Positions 46,637-57,659 of a stretch of 64,000 nucleotides of DNA are shown in pieces (the stretch's first letter is position 1; the number at the start of each line of letters is the position of its first letter). Where the stretch lies: positions 1 to 64,000 of the forward strand of contig MNCI01029440.1 in the NCBI GenBank assembly GCA_015680685.1, written 5' to 3'. Under the pieces are notes generated by a model. That model made no database searches. It worked only from the letters and a program-made list of their open reading frames with translations, and was not told the DNA's origin. A program made the translations under genes and the position numbers. The DNA comes from Gnetum montanum (Eukaryota; Streptophyta; Gnetopsida; Gnetales; Gnetaceae).

Positions 46637-47193
46637 TTAAGTTTGATGCATGGCTATGACCAATGTGAGATTAGTCATGGTAGGGTAAGAGGAAGTGGAA
46701 GATAGCGACGTCATGCCAATGGAGAAAACAAAGACATGAGAGGAAGGCTTGGTGGCCTTGGGGTTTTCTTGTTGGAAAAATATACCAATAATGTTTTGGG
46801 GCTTAGATTCTATACTAAATTCATGCTCCTCTTCCTGTTGCTCCTCTGAGCTATGCTTGTCATCTTCTTCTTCCATCTTAATCAATTGGGCTAGAATACC
46901 TACATAGATATTTGTTAGAGATATTTTGTCATAGGGGGAAGAGATGTACTCCTTATCATTATAGTGTATGAGTTTGAACTTCCTTTTGGATTTTTCTTCA
47001 AACATGGAATCAACATGCTAGCTTGTGTTTTAGCACAAATGTAGTTATATTGGTCTTTATTTATGATTGCAAAATTAGAATGTTTCCTCCTAACCCTAAA
47101 ATATTTCTTAGGTTTGATGATAGCAGGGTCTTTGGGGCCATAGACCCTCTTGGCTTGTGGGCTAGGACCTTCACTAGTGAAGGTGAGAGGCAA
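46637..47193 (-). pseudogene. Element C gag N-terminal domain
   Basis: Two overlapping minus frames, joined by a frame shift near 46990, give a protein of about 185 residues: YFRVRRKHSNFAIINKDQYNYICAK, then FKLIHYNDKEYISSPYDKISL, then YVGILAQLIKMEEEDDKH and an acidic tail. The middle part aligns with YDFICIKI...NGREFFPNPEVTIPLMEMY.WILNQLL of B and the matching part of D. No capsid or zinc-knuckle follows; the periodic array does. Confidence 0.6.
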
Positions 47194-47928
47194 CTTGGAG
47201 GACTACTAGAAAGACATGGTTATAGTGCAAAAAATGGCTTAAAATAGGCTATAAAATGAACTAATAGAGGTAAATTCCAACAAGTGGAATTTAAAAATGG
47301 TCAAAAGAAGAAAAAATGTCTAAAAATGAAGAAATTTATATAATTAATAACTGGGGGATAATGGGGGTTTACCATTTTACCAAAAATAGAAAGCTGACTA
47401 CGTTGGTGTTAAGTCTCACCCACGCTAGACTTCTAATTACCTCTACATTGGGTATGGTAGGGGGAAAAGAAAGGGGATGAGATGGGAGGAATCTCACATC
47501 TTTCTAATACAAAATTAATGAGGGGAAAAATGCTAAAAACAAAATTGGAAAGTTTATGATTTTCCACTAAGACAGATTTTGGTAGGTTACTAGTTTCTTA
47601 GCTTGGAAAAATGGGAAAGCTAACTTCTAGAAGTTTGATGGTTTTTGGAAAAATTGCACCACCCACTTTAGAAACTCAAAAAAATTGGTAGTAGAAAAAC
47701 CAAAGGGTTAAAGGTTTCAATTTTGGCTTTTGGATGAAAAATTCATAGTAATTTCTATGAAAAGCCAACATCCAATAACCTTGAACTTTCACACTAAAGT
47801 TTTGGTCATAAGGGGGAAGGGGCAATATTGTTTTTTTCAAAGTTTTGGCTAAAAAATATTAGAAAAAGGCTTTCAACATGCAAAATTTTCTATAAGAAAG
47901 ATAGATCTAGTCATAGAAATTTGCTGGA
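47194..47928. other. Leader of element C
   Basis: Non-coding leader between primer binding site and gag ATG in element sense. I see no feature in it beyond A-rich runs. Confidence 0.4.
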
Positions 47929-47947
47929 GGCCCTTCTTCTAATGCCA
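47929..47947 (-). promoter_or_regulatory. Primer binding site of element C
   Basis: TGGCATTAGAAGAAGGGCC on the minus strand, nine bases after the LTR end; two G/A or C/T changes from the B site. Confidence 0.6.
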
Positions 47948-47956
47948 GAAAGTTTT

Positions 47957-48845
47957 TGTACTTAGAAAAATCGATCACTAGAAAAATCCGAGCAGCATTT
48001 ATGCAAAGATTTGAAAGTGCTCTTAGGTGTACTAGAGTGTAGAAATATTGCTTGGAAAATGTATGTATGCTAAATATATTCAAGTTTCAAAAATGTGAAA
48101 CCTTTAAATGGTGTTTTCATTTTGGTTTTATAGGTTTTGGATCATAAATGATGCTGCAAAATGGCTAAAAGTTTACTGCATAATTGTTGCAAATTGGCTA
48201 TCAAATTGCTGTAAATGTTTACCTCGTATAGGTGAGATGGTTGCCCAAATTCTGGGGATTACCATATATAGTAAGTGCTAAGCCTTCATGGCCATTCCAT
48301 TCACTATAATTAGTAATGGAGACACACCTTGTATGCTAGAGATGAATTTTCCATGTTGAGTCTTTTACCATGCTTGTTGAAGTGACTGATCAATGTTGGA
48401 GTGCATAGCATGACAAAATTTAGCTTTTGAGGCTTCCACACTAGGGGCATGTAGTTTCCTAGTTGGTAGAAATGTTTCCACACTAAGGGGAAAGCTCCCA
48501 TCCTTCCATGCCAGGGGTAGGTGAGATTTAGTCCCTATAGATGTGTCCAGCGTAGAAAAGTGTATACACCTCATAAAACCCATCAAATTGCTATTTTTGG
48601 CTTTCCAAAAGGTAGTTTTGACATCCCAAGCCCAAATATAGATACTAGGTGACCTTTCTTATTTAGGGAATGAGGCTTTGACTAGTTATGAGGCATTTTA
48701 AGCCTCAAAAATATGGAATATGTGAAATTTCCTTTTTTTGGATTACAGTCTTCACATTTACAACAAAGTTTTATCTCAAATTTCATGGGGCAAAAGCTAC
48801 ATGATGAATATTTTCCATAACATGCAAATTTTTTATGGTTTTTAA
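47957..48845 (-). repeat. Element C 5' LTR
   Basis: 889 bases homologous to 38577-39467. In element sense it starts TTAAAAACC (a decayed TGAAAAACC) at 48845 and ends with ...GTACA at 47957. Confidence 0.8.
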
Positions 48846-49462
48846 GGTAAAATGCATAACAAAGGTTAGTCATGGTAGAGTAATAAAATCGATTCATTCT
48901 ATCTAAGTGAAACAAAGTATGGTTAATACATGACCAATAGGATGAAGAGATTAAATGATAAGATAATGAGAACAAATTATATATTTTAATATTAAGATGA
49001 ATATGAATACAAGTAATAATGATTTAAATTATAAGCATTCACTAAGGAAATCTTACATCAATTACATTATAAATTTTAATGTCTTACATAGAGAAATATG
49101 ATAACCTCTCATTGTGACTACATAATTCATAATCCATATAAGTCTACTATAAAAGAGCAAACATGTGAGTCAAATTATTATACTAAGTAAATAGAAATTA
49201 TAATTCAAAATAGAATATAATTTAATATTTTATTATGAACATATTTAAGGTACTGCATGTATTCCATGCATTTCATAGCCCAAAGTATGTATTCATAAAA
49301 CAAAAATATCAGCTATCACTGAGTGAGTAACCTTGGCATCATCTTCTAACTAAAACAAGGACATGTATCATGGGGGCTAGGTAGGAATGAAAACTTGAAA
49401 AATAATGAATACAAATCATATCAAAGAATACAACCACTACAACATTTGACATTAATGATAAA
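48846..49462 (-). repeat. Chromovirus-like LTR J, distal part
   Basis: Reverse complement matches 8380-9010 of the H LTR. It is bordered by the LTR of C on the left and by element D on the right; the last about 50 bases of the LTR are missing at the C border. The other part of J is 57660-60166. Confidence 0.65.
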
Positions 49463-50666
49463 TGAAACACCACTAATTTCGAGCTCCTGCAGTTCAATGA
49501 CAGATTTGTCTAAGTGTTAAAATTTTGGAAAAATTCATCAAAATGGTGTTGCTACACTCTACTACATTGCATAGCATAGATATCCTAACATGCCAAAATT
49601 TGCAAAAATTTTCTAAGTGTTCATGCTATGCTATGCAGTGTAGACAACATAACACTTGGGAAATACCTCCAAATGCCTCAAAAAGCTCTTAGAATTTAGC
49701 ATCAACATTCATTTTAGCTCTGGCATCACTCTAGTGGCCAAGATTAGCAATTTTATTTATTTTTGCACCCCCTATTGATCCCTAAAATTGTCCCTACACT
49801 TGACCCTACTTGGAAGATGGGGAAGATGTAGTCCTGGAGTATAAGCTCTAAGTTGCATTTGTTTTGGCATTGTTTGTAGATACATGGTAGTCCCTTAAAA
49901 TTTGGCACATGCAGTCTGAGTGGTGTGGTCATAGTTTGGTAGATTCTTAGTTCCTGTTCTTGTCCTACAAAGCATGACACTATTAAGCTTAACAATTAGA
50001 GCTTGACACTTTGAGCATAGAATGTTAGTGTGACTTGCTCACACCCATATTGCATGGGACCCAAGCCATGTGGCATTTAGTCCACATCTCACATCAATGC
50101 TAGCTCTATAAATACCCCATTAATTAGCATTTTAGGGGTTGATGGTCATGGATGATGATCAGAAAAATCACTCTAAGCATCAAGCATTAGAGCGTTGTTA
50201 GCATCTTCATCACTCCCACACTTAAGCATCATGACCCAGCACCTACATAGTGTGGCAACTATAAGCTCGGTAGGCCCAAACCCTCTTGTAGCTGCAAGCA
50301 TCGCATCTACAATGTCCCAAAGACTATGACCACACTACCATGCTACCTTGCTATGCCCTCTTGTTTAATCAAGAGCAACATTCCCCAATCTTGGGATGGT
50401 TCATTTCTTCAGCATTTTGTTTCAAATTTGAGCATAATTTCCTACATCTTCTACTACTAATATGCATGCTTGTTCATTTGCAATAATATTTTTCAGCTTT
50501 TGAAAATGATTATTATTACACCATGTAAGTACTTGTCTGATTGACCAAATCATTTACAGCATCACGTTTCTATGTTTGCTAGCATAGCTCTTCCATGGAC
50601 TTAGGGTTAGGTTGTACACTCGATGACCTCTCAATGTTATAGCGACTAATATTTTTGGATGTCATA
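49463..50666 (+). repeat. Element D 5' LTR, internally deleted
   Basis: 1204 bases. Compared with the 3' LTR, about 560-620 bases of U3 are missing. The joint lies at TTTTGG-AAAAATTCATC near 49530; in the 3' LTR similar words GGGCAAAATTT (55895) and TGGCAAAATTCATC (56456) flank the extra segment. TATA box CTATAAATACCCC at 50106-50118. It contains CTATGCTATGC palindrome motifs. Confidence 0.8.
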
Positions 50667-50671
50667 AGTGT

Positions 50672-50690
50672 TGGCACTAGTAGGAGGGCC
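50672..50690 (+). promoter_or_regulatory. Primer binding site of element D
   Basis: TGGCACTAGTAGGAGGGCC, five bases after the LTR end; one difference from the B site. Confidence 0.65.
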
Positions 50691-51189
50691 TCCTTGTTCC
50701 TTCTATGTGCCACAGTTAGTCTCACATGCTTTCTGTACCCCCATCACTAGTAGCAGACTAGCATAGACATAACACCCCTATGGACCTACCATGATAGTAG
50801 TTGGATCATCAGCCAATGTAGGAGTTTTCTATGTTCTGGTTGGTGCAGATTGATCCCAGTTGATAGTTCCCCTAGAACCTCATAGGAGAGAAAGCCTAAA
50901 ACTATTCACTACATCAAGCTCTAAGTGTTCTGTAGAGTGTGACAACCTTGTTAGCATGACAGTCCCTTAGAGCATGAAAAGTGTAATAGCATAAATAACC
51001 ATTTCTTTAGCATTTTCAAACTTGGCCATTTTTGGTCTATTTTCTTTACAATTTTTGTACATAACTCTTTCAGCTTAAAATTTATTGCATTTGAACATTT
51101 CTTGCAAGTTTCTCTCCTTCTCATGTCTCTTCTATCATAGTGAAAATGAACCTTGTTAATATCTCAATTGTTTCCTTGAGCTTGAAGGT

Positions 51190-54100
51190 GGCCCACCCTA
51201 TTCAACATGTGGTGGATGTTGAGTGATTGCCTAGCCTGATGCAACCACAATAGAAATCTCTTAGATAGTGACACTAATTGCTTGAACACATGGCACTTGA
51301 TGAAGAATGATACAACTTTTTATGTACAAAGATGTAGGTGGGCCTTCCATTGGATGACCAAGAAATGGAAGAAAAGCATAGTTTCAAAATTATCCACCAA
51401 AATGGGTGGGAGTTCCTTCCCATCCCTAACATAGTTATATCACTCACTGAAACTTTCCAATGGAGCTTGGACCAACATATCTAGATGAGTTGGCCAAAAG
51501 ACCAAGACATAGCATCCCACTATGATGAGCCCCTCCAAGATGGGTAGGAGGAGCTTGAATCCCATTCCAACAATTGTGGCCCACTCTATGCCTTAGCCCC
51601 ATTGCCTACCTCTATGTTCCAATCACACTAGCCATAGTATTCTACCTCATTTGAAATAGCTATGCAACTTTCATAATCCAAACCTTTGATGGTGATAGGT
51701 AGCCACCAAATGCTGACAATGTAATCGAATGTAGGGCCTTCTACATATTTTTCTGTTATTACTCCCTTGAAATTTGCTCAATTTTCATAGCCAGTGTCTG
51801 TGATGCCAATGTTGCCATATGTTCATACTATGTCCATATTATAGCCACAAACAACTCCGATTCATATTATTCCTTCTATGTCAATCCCACCACCAACAAC
51901 ATTTCTAGCCTCAACTGTGTGATGGGCAACAACATCTTTCCCTATCATTCAATTGTCCCATATGTCATCGTATATGCAACCACAAATATATCAAGTGTTA
52001 CATATGGCACAACCAACTATAGCACTCTGGGTTGTTGTGGTAACACCACTAATGGGATCTGCTCTGAAAGCATCATCAATGGGGCTAGTAGCTACTCCAA
52101 TGACACTACCAATGGGAGCTGCTCCAATAGCACCCCCAGCGGGGCTAGTAGCTACACCCATAGCCCCATAGATGGTAGCTACTTCGATAGCACCACCAAT
52201 AGTACAACTAATGCAACTCTCTACAACATCCTTGAGCCTATATCAAGCATTCAATCTCATCCAAACCCTCACTGAGGAGGTCAAGCAGCTTAAACCTACT
52301 AGCTTTGAAATAGTCCATGTAATGGACTTCTAGCAAGATGATCCTATTAACCTTGTCGTTCCTCCACTCACACTGCCTCCTAGAATCCAGCTTCCCCAAT
52401 TTAGGAAATACAATACAGAAGGTGATCCAAATGCCCACCTAGTCACCTTTCATTCCAAGTCTTTGTTACTGCAATTGTGGCCACATGCTGTCATTCATGT
52501 CTTCGCCATGTCTCTGATTGGTAAATCCTTATATTGGTATTGTTCACTTCCTTGTTCTTCCATTTCAACTCAAGAGGAGTTTCTAAGTTAGTTCATAACC
52601 TACTTCAGGTACAACTTAAAGCCAAAAGCCACTCTAGACTAGCTCATGAATGTTAAGCAAGAAGCGCTAGAACCTATTGTTGAAACCCACTTGCTAGCCA
52701 TTTTTAAGGGCATCATAAATGATTTCATTAAATATATGTTATATTATTTAGCCTTTCAATTTCTTAGCAAGCCTTTTCTCAAACAAAGAGCATATAGGAT
52801 GTGGTAGAGGCAAGCAAGGAATCAACTTACATAGGCTATAAGAATGCACATGCAAAAGAGATAAGGAAAAAGGGAAAGCCATGAAAACTGCTATGGTGGC
52901 TATGGCTAATGAAGCTAAGCTCAACAACAAAAAATAGGTAGTTAAGGCACTTAAGGCCCTAGCCACTACCAACAAAATGTTGAGCTCTAGCAACATGGAA
53001 ACCAAACAACCTACACCGTCAATGGTCATAGGGCAAGCTCCACCAAGGCCAAACTTTGAGTGTAAGGACTAGCTAAAATATACCCCTTTCTAATTAATTC
53101 ATTAGAACTTTTGGATCAACTACTTAGTGTTGGATGTATTCAACATAAGCAAATGTTAGAGGATTCTTGTAAATGTCATGAGAGATACTGCAAGATCCTT
53201 TGAGACCCCTCTATAGCTATGCCCAATGAGCCTCGAGTGTCCAGAAGTTTTAGATTGGACTGATTCTACAACTACCATCGGTTGCATAGCCATGACATAG
53301 ATTACTTCCAAGAATTGAAGGATTATATCTAATGCATGATTGATCAAGGCAAGATGGTCCTTAATGAAAGTAACCTTGTCTAGCCCAAGAACTAGTCCAT
53401 GAACATCTATAAGGATCCATTAAATGCTAGTGGTGCAGGATACATCATTAATGTTGTTAGTGTTGATACTGATATGGAGCCAATACATGAACTATTAATG
53501 GTCCATGTGCTTTCTAGTGACATTGGGGCCTTAATGATAACTAGTTCACAATCCCCCTTTCTCATCAAGGCACCACCTCAGGAACTCACAACATCGTTTA
53601 TGGTCATGGTCCCATAATAATCGTTTGCTAAGATGCTAAACTGGCAACCAAATCAATCATCTTCTAAGATGTTAAACTCACATGATGTAGCAACAAAAAC
53701 TGCTAAGCAACCTTTCGTCATCAAGATGCCACAACACGTTGGATCTGTAACAACTCCTAAATCACTATTTGTCATAAGGGCACCACAACATGATGGTGCC
53801 TCACCTACCCAAAGACCAAGAATGGGCAACATCTCAGCCTCTTCTCCATCAAGGGCCAACCCTACTACCAACCTAGGTAGGCCTAACAAATGGCAATGTA
53901 AGAGGACAGACAAGTGCTTCACAACCCCCATGGATAAAGTAAAGGCAACAACCAACAAGCAACAACTAAACACTAGGGTCCTTGCCCCCAAGTAAGTCAA
54001 GCAACCCAAGCCCAAGGCCCCTCCATGATAGATCCATCTCTCAAGCCATATGGAGGAATTCAAGACCAACATAATAGTCAATGACAAGGACTTCATAGCT
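51190..54100 (+). pseudogene. Element D gag
   Basis: Reading across frames: an N-terminal domain with YNFLCTKM.VGLPLDDQEM and WEFLPIPNIVISLTETFQWSL (about 51310-51460), shared with B and C. Next comes a Thr/Ser/Ala/Pro-rich linker (51900-52230, imperfect repeats of SS..N.TTNG type). Then SLYQAFNLIQTLTEEVKQLK (52230-52290), capsid with NTEGDPNAHLVTFHSK (52405-52455), KPNFECKD-like and NYHRLHSHDIDYF (the zinc-knuckle Cys residues lost). Many stops. It is the only protein besides protease that D could once have made. Confidence 0.75.
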
Positions 54101-54289
54101 ACACTAACCTAAGTGAAATAAATGCTTGAGCAAAAGAACACAACATTGAGCTTATACCACTTGGTCATAACCTCATCTACTCACTACCAAGTGTTGGCCC
54201 TGATGTTGGCTTGAATTCCTATTATGGAGAACTTCCTTGTAGATGAGGTATACATCTGTGCACCAATGTTACCCCCTAGATCATAGGAA

Positions 54290-54860
54290 TCAGATTCAAC
54301 ATCCCTAGCCTTTCACGATGATGCAATTAAAGTCAACCCTGAACAAGGGAAAGTCACTATAGTTCCACTATGCATTAGCATATGTGTTGGGAAGTGCACG
54401 ATCCATAGAGTGCATGTCGATGATGGTGTAGTAACAAATGTAGTTCTGTACTCTATCATTGACAAGCAGGCCTAGAAGATGAAGTCAGGCCAACCAAAAC
54501 CACATGCCTAAAATCCTTCAATGGAACATGCATCAATATCATGGGTATAATCAAGTTAGCCTTCATGGTAGGAGAGAAATTCCCCATTAGTCTAGATTGC
54601 ATTATCATAGAGGGGATGCCAGGCTTTAACCTGATCTTGGGTAGGCCTTGGCTAGCCTAACTATGGGCCATCTCCTCTCCTATTCACCAAGAATTTCACC
54701 TTCCATATGAAGTTGGTCAAGTTATCATCCATAATGATAACATCCCCCCATTGGCTACCCATAACATACACATGGAACAAGTTTTGGAGGTGGAGTTTCT
54801 TGGTGATACACTTGCAACAACCAATGCAATGCCTAAGGCTAACACACCCAAATGAGTAGT
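54290..54860 (+). pseudogene. Element D protease
   Basis: FHDDAIKVNPEQGKVTIVPL, then TIHRVHVDDGVVTNVVLYSI (about 54392-54450) with DDGV at the active-site position (DDGA in B), then LILGRPWLA-like (about 54630-54658) and QVIIHNDN. After about 54850 coding similarity ends, and the 3' LTR begins 1 kb later. Confidence 0.7.
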
Positions 54861-55373
54861 TGAAGCCAATAGCCTCCCAAGGGACCTTAAGCCTTGCATG
54901 CCCACTAATTGATGCCAAATTAGGAAGCAACTACATGACCAAGACTTTTCCTTAGCCAAAAATGCACTAAGCACCTACTTACCTTTTACCTCTACTTCCA
55001 ATGTATTTTTCACTTTCATTTCCATTGCACTAGCCTAAGGATTTACATTTTGCCTACTTACTTAGATCATGCATTTCATTTTATTCACACATTTTTTACT
55101 TTGTTTATGCATCCATCCACTTATCTTATACATTGCATCTAAAAAACATCAAAAAACACATAGAAAAGCATAAAACTACAAAAGCACATGGCCCAAAATG
55201 ACCTTAAACTATCATTCTAGCCTGAAAAATCCTAAAACTATTGCTTTTGGCATTTTTTCCTTCACTTATGCATTTTAGCTCTGCTTATGATAGGTGCCAC
55301 TTGATGGTGTTGTCCTACAAATGCGACATAGTTGCCTCTAAGAAAATATGATGCACAGTTCACCTGGTAATGC

Positions 55374-55437
55374 AAAAAAAAAAGGGGGTAAAAAATAAAG
55401 AAAAGAGAAGAAAGAAAAAGGAAAAGGAAATAGGACA
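55374..55437 (+). repeat. Long purine-rich tract in D
   Basis: A run of A and G with only four T, including ten A followed by five G. It is 400 bases before the 3' LTR, too far to be the plus-strand primer itself. The bases directly before the LTR (CAAACAGGATCAA) are the more likely primer tract. Confidence 0.5.
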
Positions 55438-55835
55438 ATTCAAGTACCCAAGACAAATGGCATAGTTGTCATTTCTCAACTAGTCCGACTGTGGATTGAC
55501 CATCTCAAAAGCACTTCAACGAGAGGTCAAAATCCAAAGGGTAGGATACCTTCACATGCTAACTCCCTCACAAGCACTCCAATGAGGGATCATGTTATGG
55601 CAACAAGTCATCATGATGTCACATTACATAGCTATCCATTCTATCCATTGTTCCTTAACCCATCTCCCAGAACTATTTCATACCATGCTTCATTTATTTG
55701 GCACTCTCAAGTATAGCAAAGCATCATCCAAGTGGACACTAAAAAATAGTGTTGGTGTCATGTGCATTGTGGTGCTTTGAATTCTTTGTCGACATCTCTC
55801 AGCTCAATACTCCAAACATCAACAAACAGGATCAA

Positions 55836-57659
55836 TGAAACACCACTAATTTTAGGCTCTTACAATTCAATGGTAGATTTTTCTAAGTGTTAAAACTTGG
55901 GCAAAATTTTTCTAAGTTTGGTATCACACTATGCAGTGTAGATAATGTAGCACACTGGGAGTCCAAAACTTTTCTAAGTCTATTTACTATGCTTCCTTGA
56001 ACAATCCACATAGCACATGTTTCCAATGCCATTTTTGCATAAATGTCAAGCTAGAAGTAGTCAAAAGGACACTAAGGATGGACAAAATAGTTTGGGAAAT
56101 TTTCTATCCCCTAGACCATCAAACTTGGTACACTCTTTAGCTTGTTTAGCTTGACACATGTCCTAGTTGGTAGTCCATGTAAGTACTAGGCCAGGAGTTG
56201 TCAGAAGTGCTCACCATGGAAAAAATAGTTTGGCAAATTTTCTATTTTTTTTGCCTATTATTCTTTGCTTTGTTTCACAGCATAGATAGTGTAGCACAAG
56301 TTTTAGGGCCAAAATTTTTCAAAGTGTTGGAGAAGAATTCTATCAAGCTATCTGGGAATGGAAGATGCATTTGATAATTTTTTGGCTTTTGAGGTCACTA
56401 GTCCTACTTCACCTCCAGAATGTGGTCAAGATGCCATGAAGAAACATTGTAAATTTTGGCAAAATTCATCAACATGGTGTTGCTACACTCTGCTATGCTG
56501 CACAACGTAGACAACGTAACAAGCCAAAATCTACAAAAAATTTCTAAGTGTTCATGTTATGCTCTACTACACTATGCAACATAGACAACATAACACTTGG
56601 GAAATTCCTTTGAATGCCTCTAGAAGCACTTAGAATTTAGCATTGACCTTCATTTTAGCTTTGGCATCTCTCTAGTGGCTAAGATTAGCAATTTTCTTTA
56701 TTTTGCATTGCATATTGATTTCGAAAATTATCCCTATACTTGACCCTACTCGAAAGAGGGGGAAGACATAGTCCTAGAGCATAAGCTTCAAGTTCCATTT
56801 TTTTTGGCATTGTTTGTAGGTACATGGTAGTCCCTTAGACTTTCACACATGCAGTCCAGGTAATGTGGTCATAGTTTGAAAAATTCTCAGTTCTTGTTCT
56901 TTCCCTACAAAGCATGACACCATTGAGCTTGACACTTAGATCTTGATACTTTGAGCGTAGCATGTCAGTGTGACTTGTTCACACCCATGCTACATGGGAT
57001 CTAGGCCATGTGGTATTCAGTCCACACCTCACATCAACCCTAGCTCTATAAATACCCCAACAATTAGCATTTTAGTGGTTGGTGGTTGTGGTTAATGATC
57101 GGTGAAATCACTCTAAGTGTTAGGCATTAGAGCATCCTTAGCATCTTCATCACTCCCACACTTGAGCATTGCGACCCATAACCCACATAGCATGAAAACT
57201 GTAAGCTTGATAAGTCTAGCCCCTCTTATAGCTACTAGCACTGCATCCACAATGTCCAAGAGATTGTGATCACACTACCACACTACCTTGGTGTGCCTGT
57301 CTGATACGACATACTAATTTTATACACTGTTTAGTCAAGAGCTACATTCCACAATCTTTGGGTGATGCATTTCTTCACCTAAACTCTTGTTTCATTTTTA
57401 TTCAGCATTTTGTTTCAAATTTGAGCATAATTTCGTATGTCTTCTACTACTAATAAGCATGCTTGCTTGTTCATGATACCATTTTCAAGCTTTTGGAAAT
57501 GGTTATTATCACACCACGTAAGTCCCTGTTTGATTGCCTAGACTATTGAAGGCACCTTGTTTCTATTTTATCTAGCATGACCCTCCCATAGGCTTGGGGT
57601 TAAGCTGTACGCACGATGACCTCTTAGTGTTCTATCCACTGAGGTTTTTTGACATCATA
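55836..57659 (+). repeat. Element D 3' LTR
   Basis: 1824 bases, TATA box at 57046-57058. It holds the U3 segment that the 5' LTR lost. LTR ends are ...ATCATA here and ...GTCATA in the 5' copy, decayed from CA. Confidence 0.85.

Larger units (their letters stand above)
38577..48845 (-). mobile_element. Element C: deleted Tat-like gypsy element
   Basis: Two direct repeats of about 890 bases (38577-39467, 47957-48845) bracket the interior. In element order: LTR, primer binding site, gag N-terminal domain, a 2.2 kb degenerate periodic array, a sequence gap, RT with both RNase H domains, a deleted integrase, a 30 bp minisatellite, LTR. Capsid and protease are not seen; part could be in the gap. 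Domain sequences are closest to those of B and A/F, but the LTR is half the length. A target duplication could not be read because the left boundary is diverged. Confidence 0.75.
49463..57659 (+). mobile_element. Element D: non-autonomous gag-protease LTR element
   Basis: LTRs at 49463-50666 and 55836-57659 enclose a primer binding site, gag and protease, and nothing else. RT, RNase H and integrase are absent without a trace. LTR start (TGAAACACC), TATA box, primer site and 3' LTR length (1824) match element B, so D is a deletion derivative or a dedicated non-autonomous partner mobilised in trans by a B-type element. The flanks ATAAA (49458-49462) and GTAAA (57660-57664) are a target duplication with one G/A change. 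Confidence 0.8.

Noticed and set aside
53653-54096. Minus-strand frame of 147 codons
   Set aside because: Shadow of the plus-strand gag of element D; Leu-rich because the sense strand is rich in Gln/Lys/Thr codons.
55374-55437. Polypurine tract acting as plus-strand primer of D
   Set aside because: It is about 400 bases from the 3' LTR, whereas the primer tract should touch the LTR.
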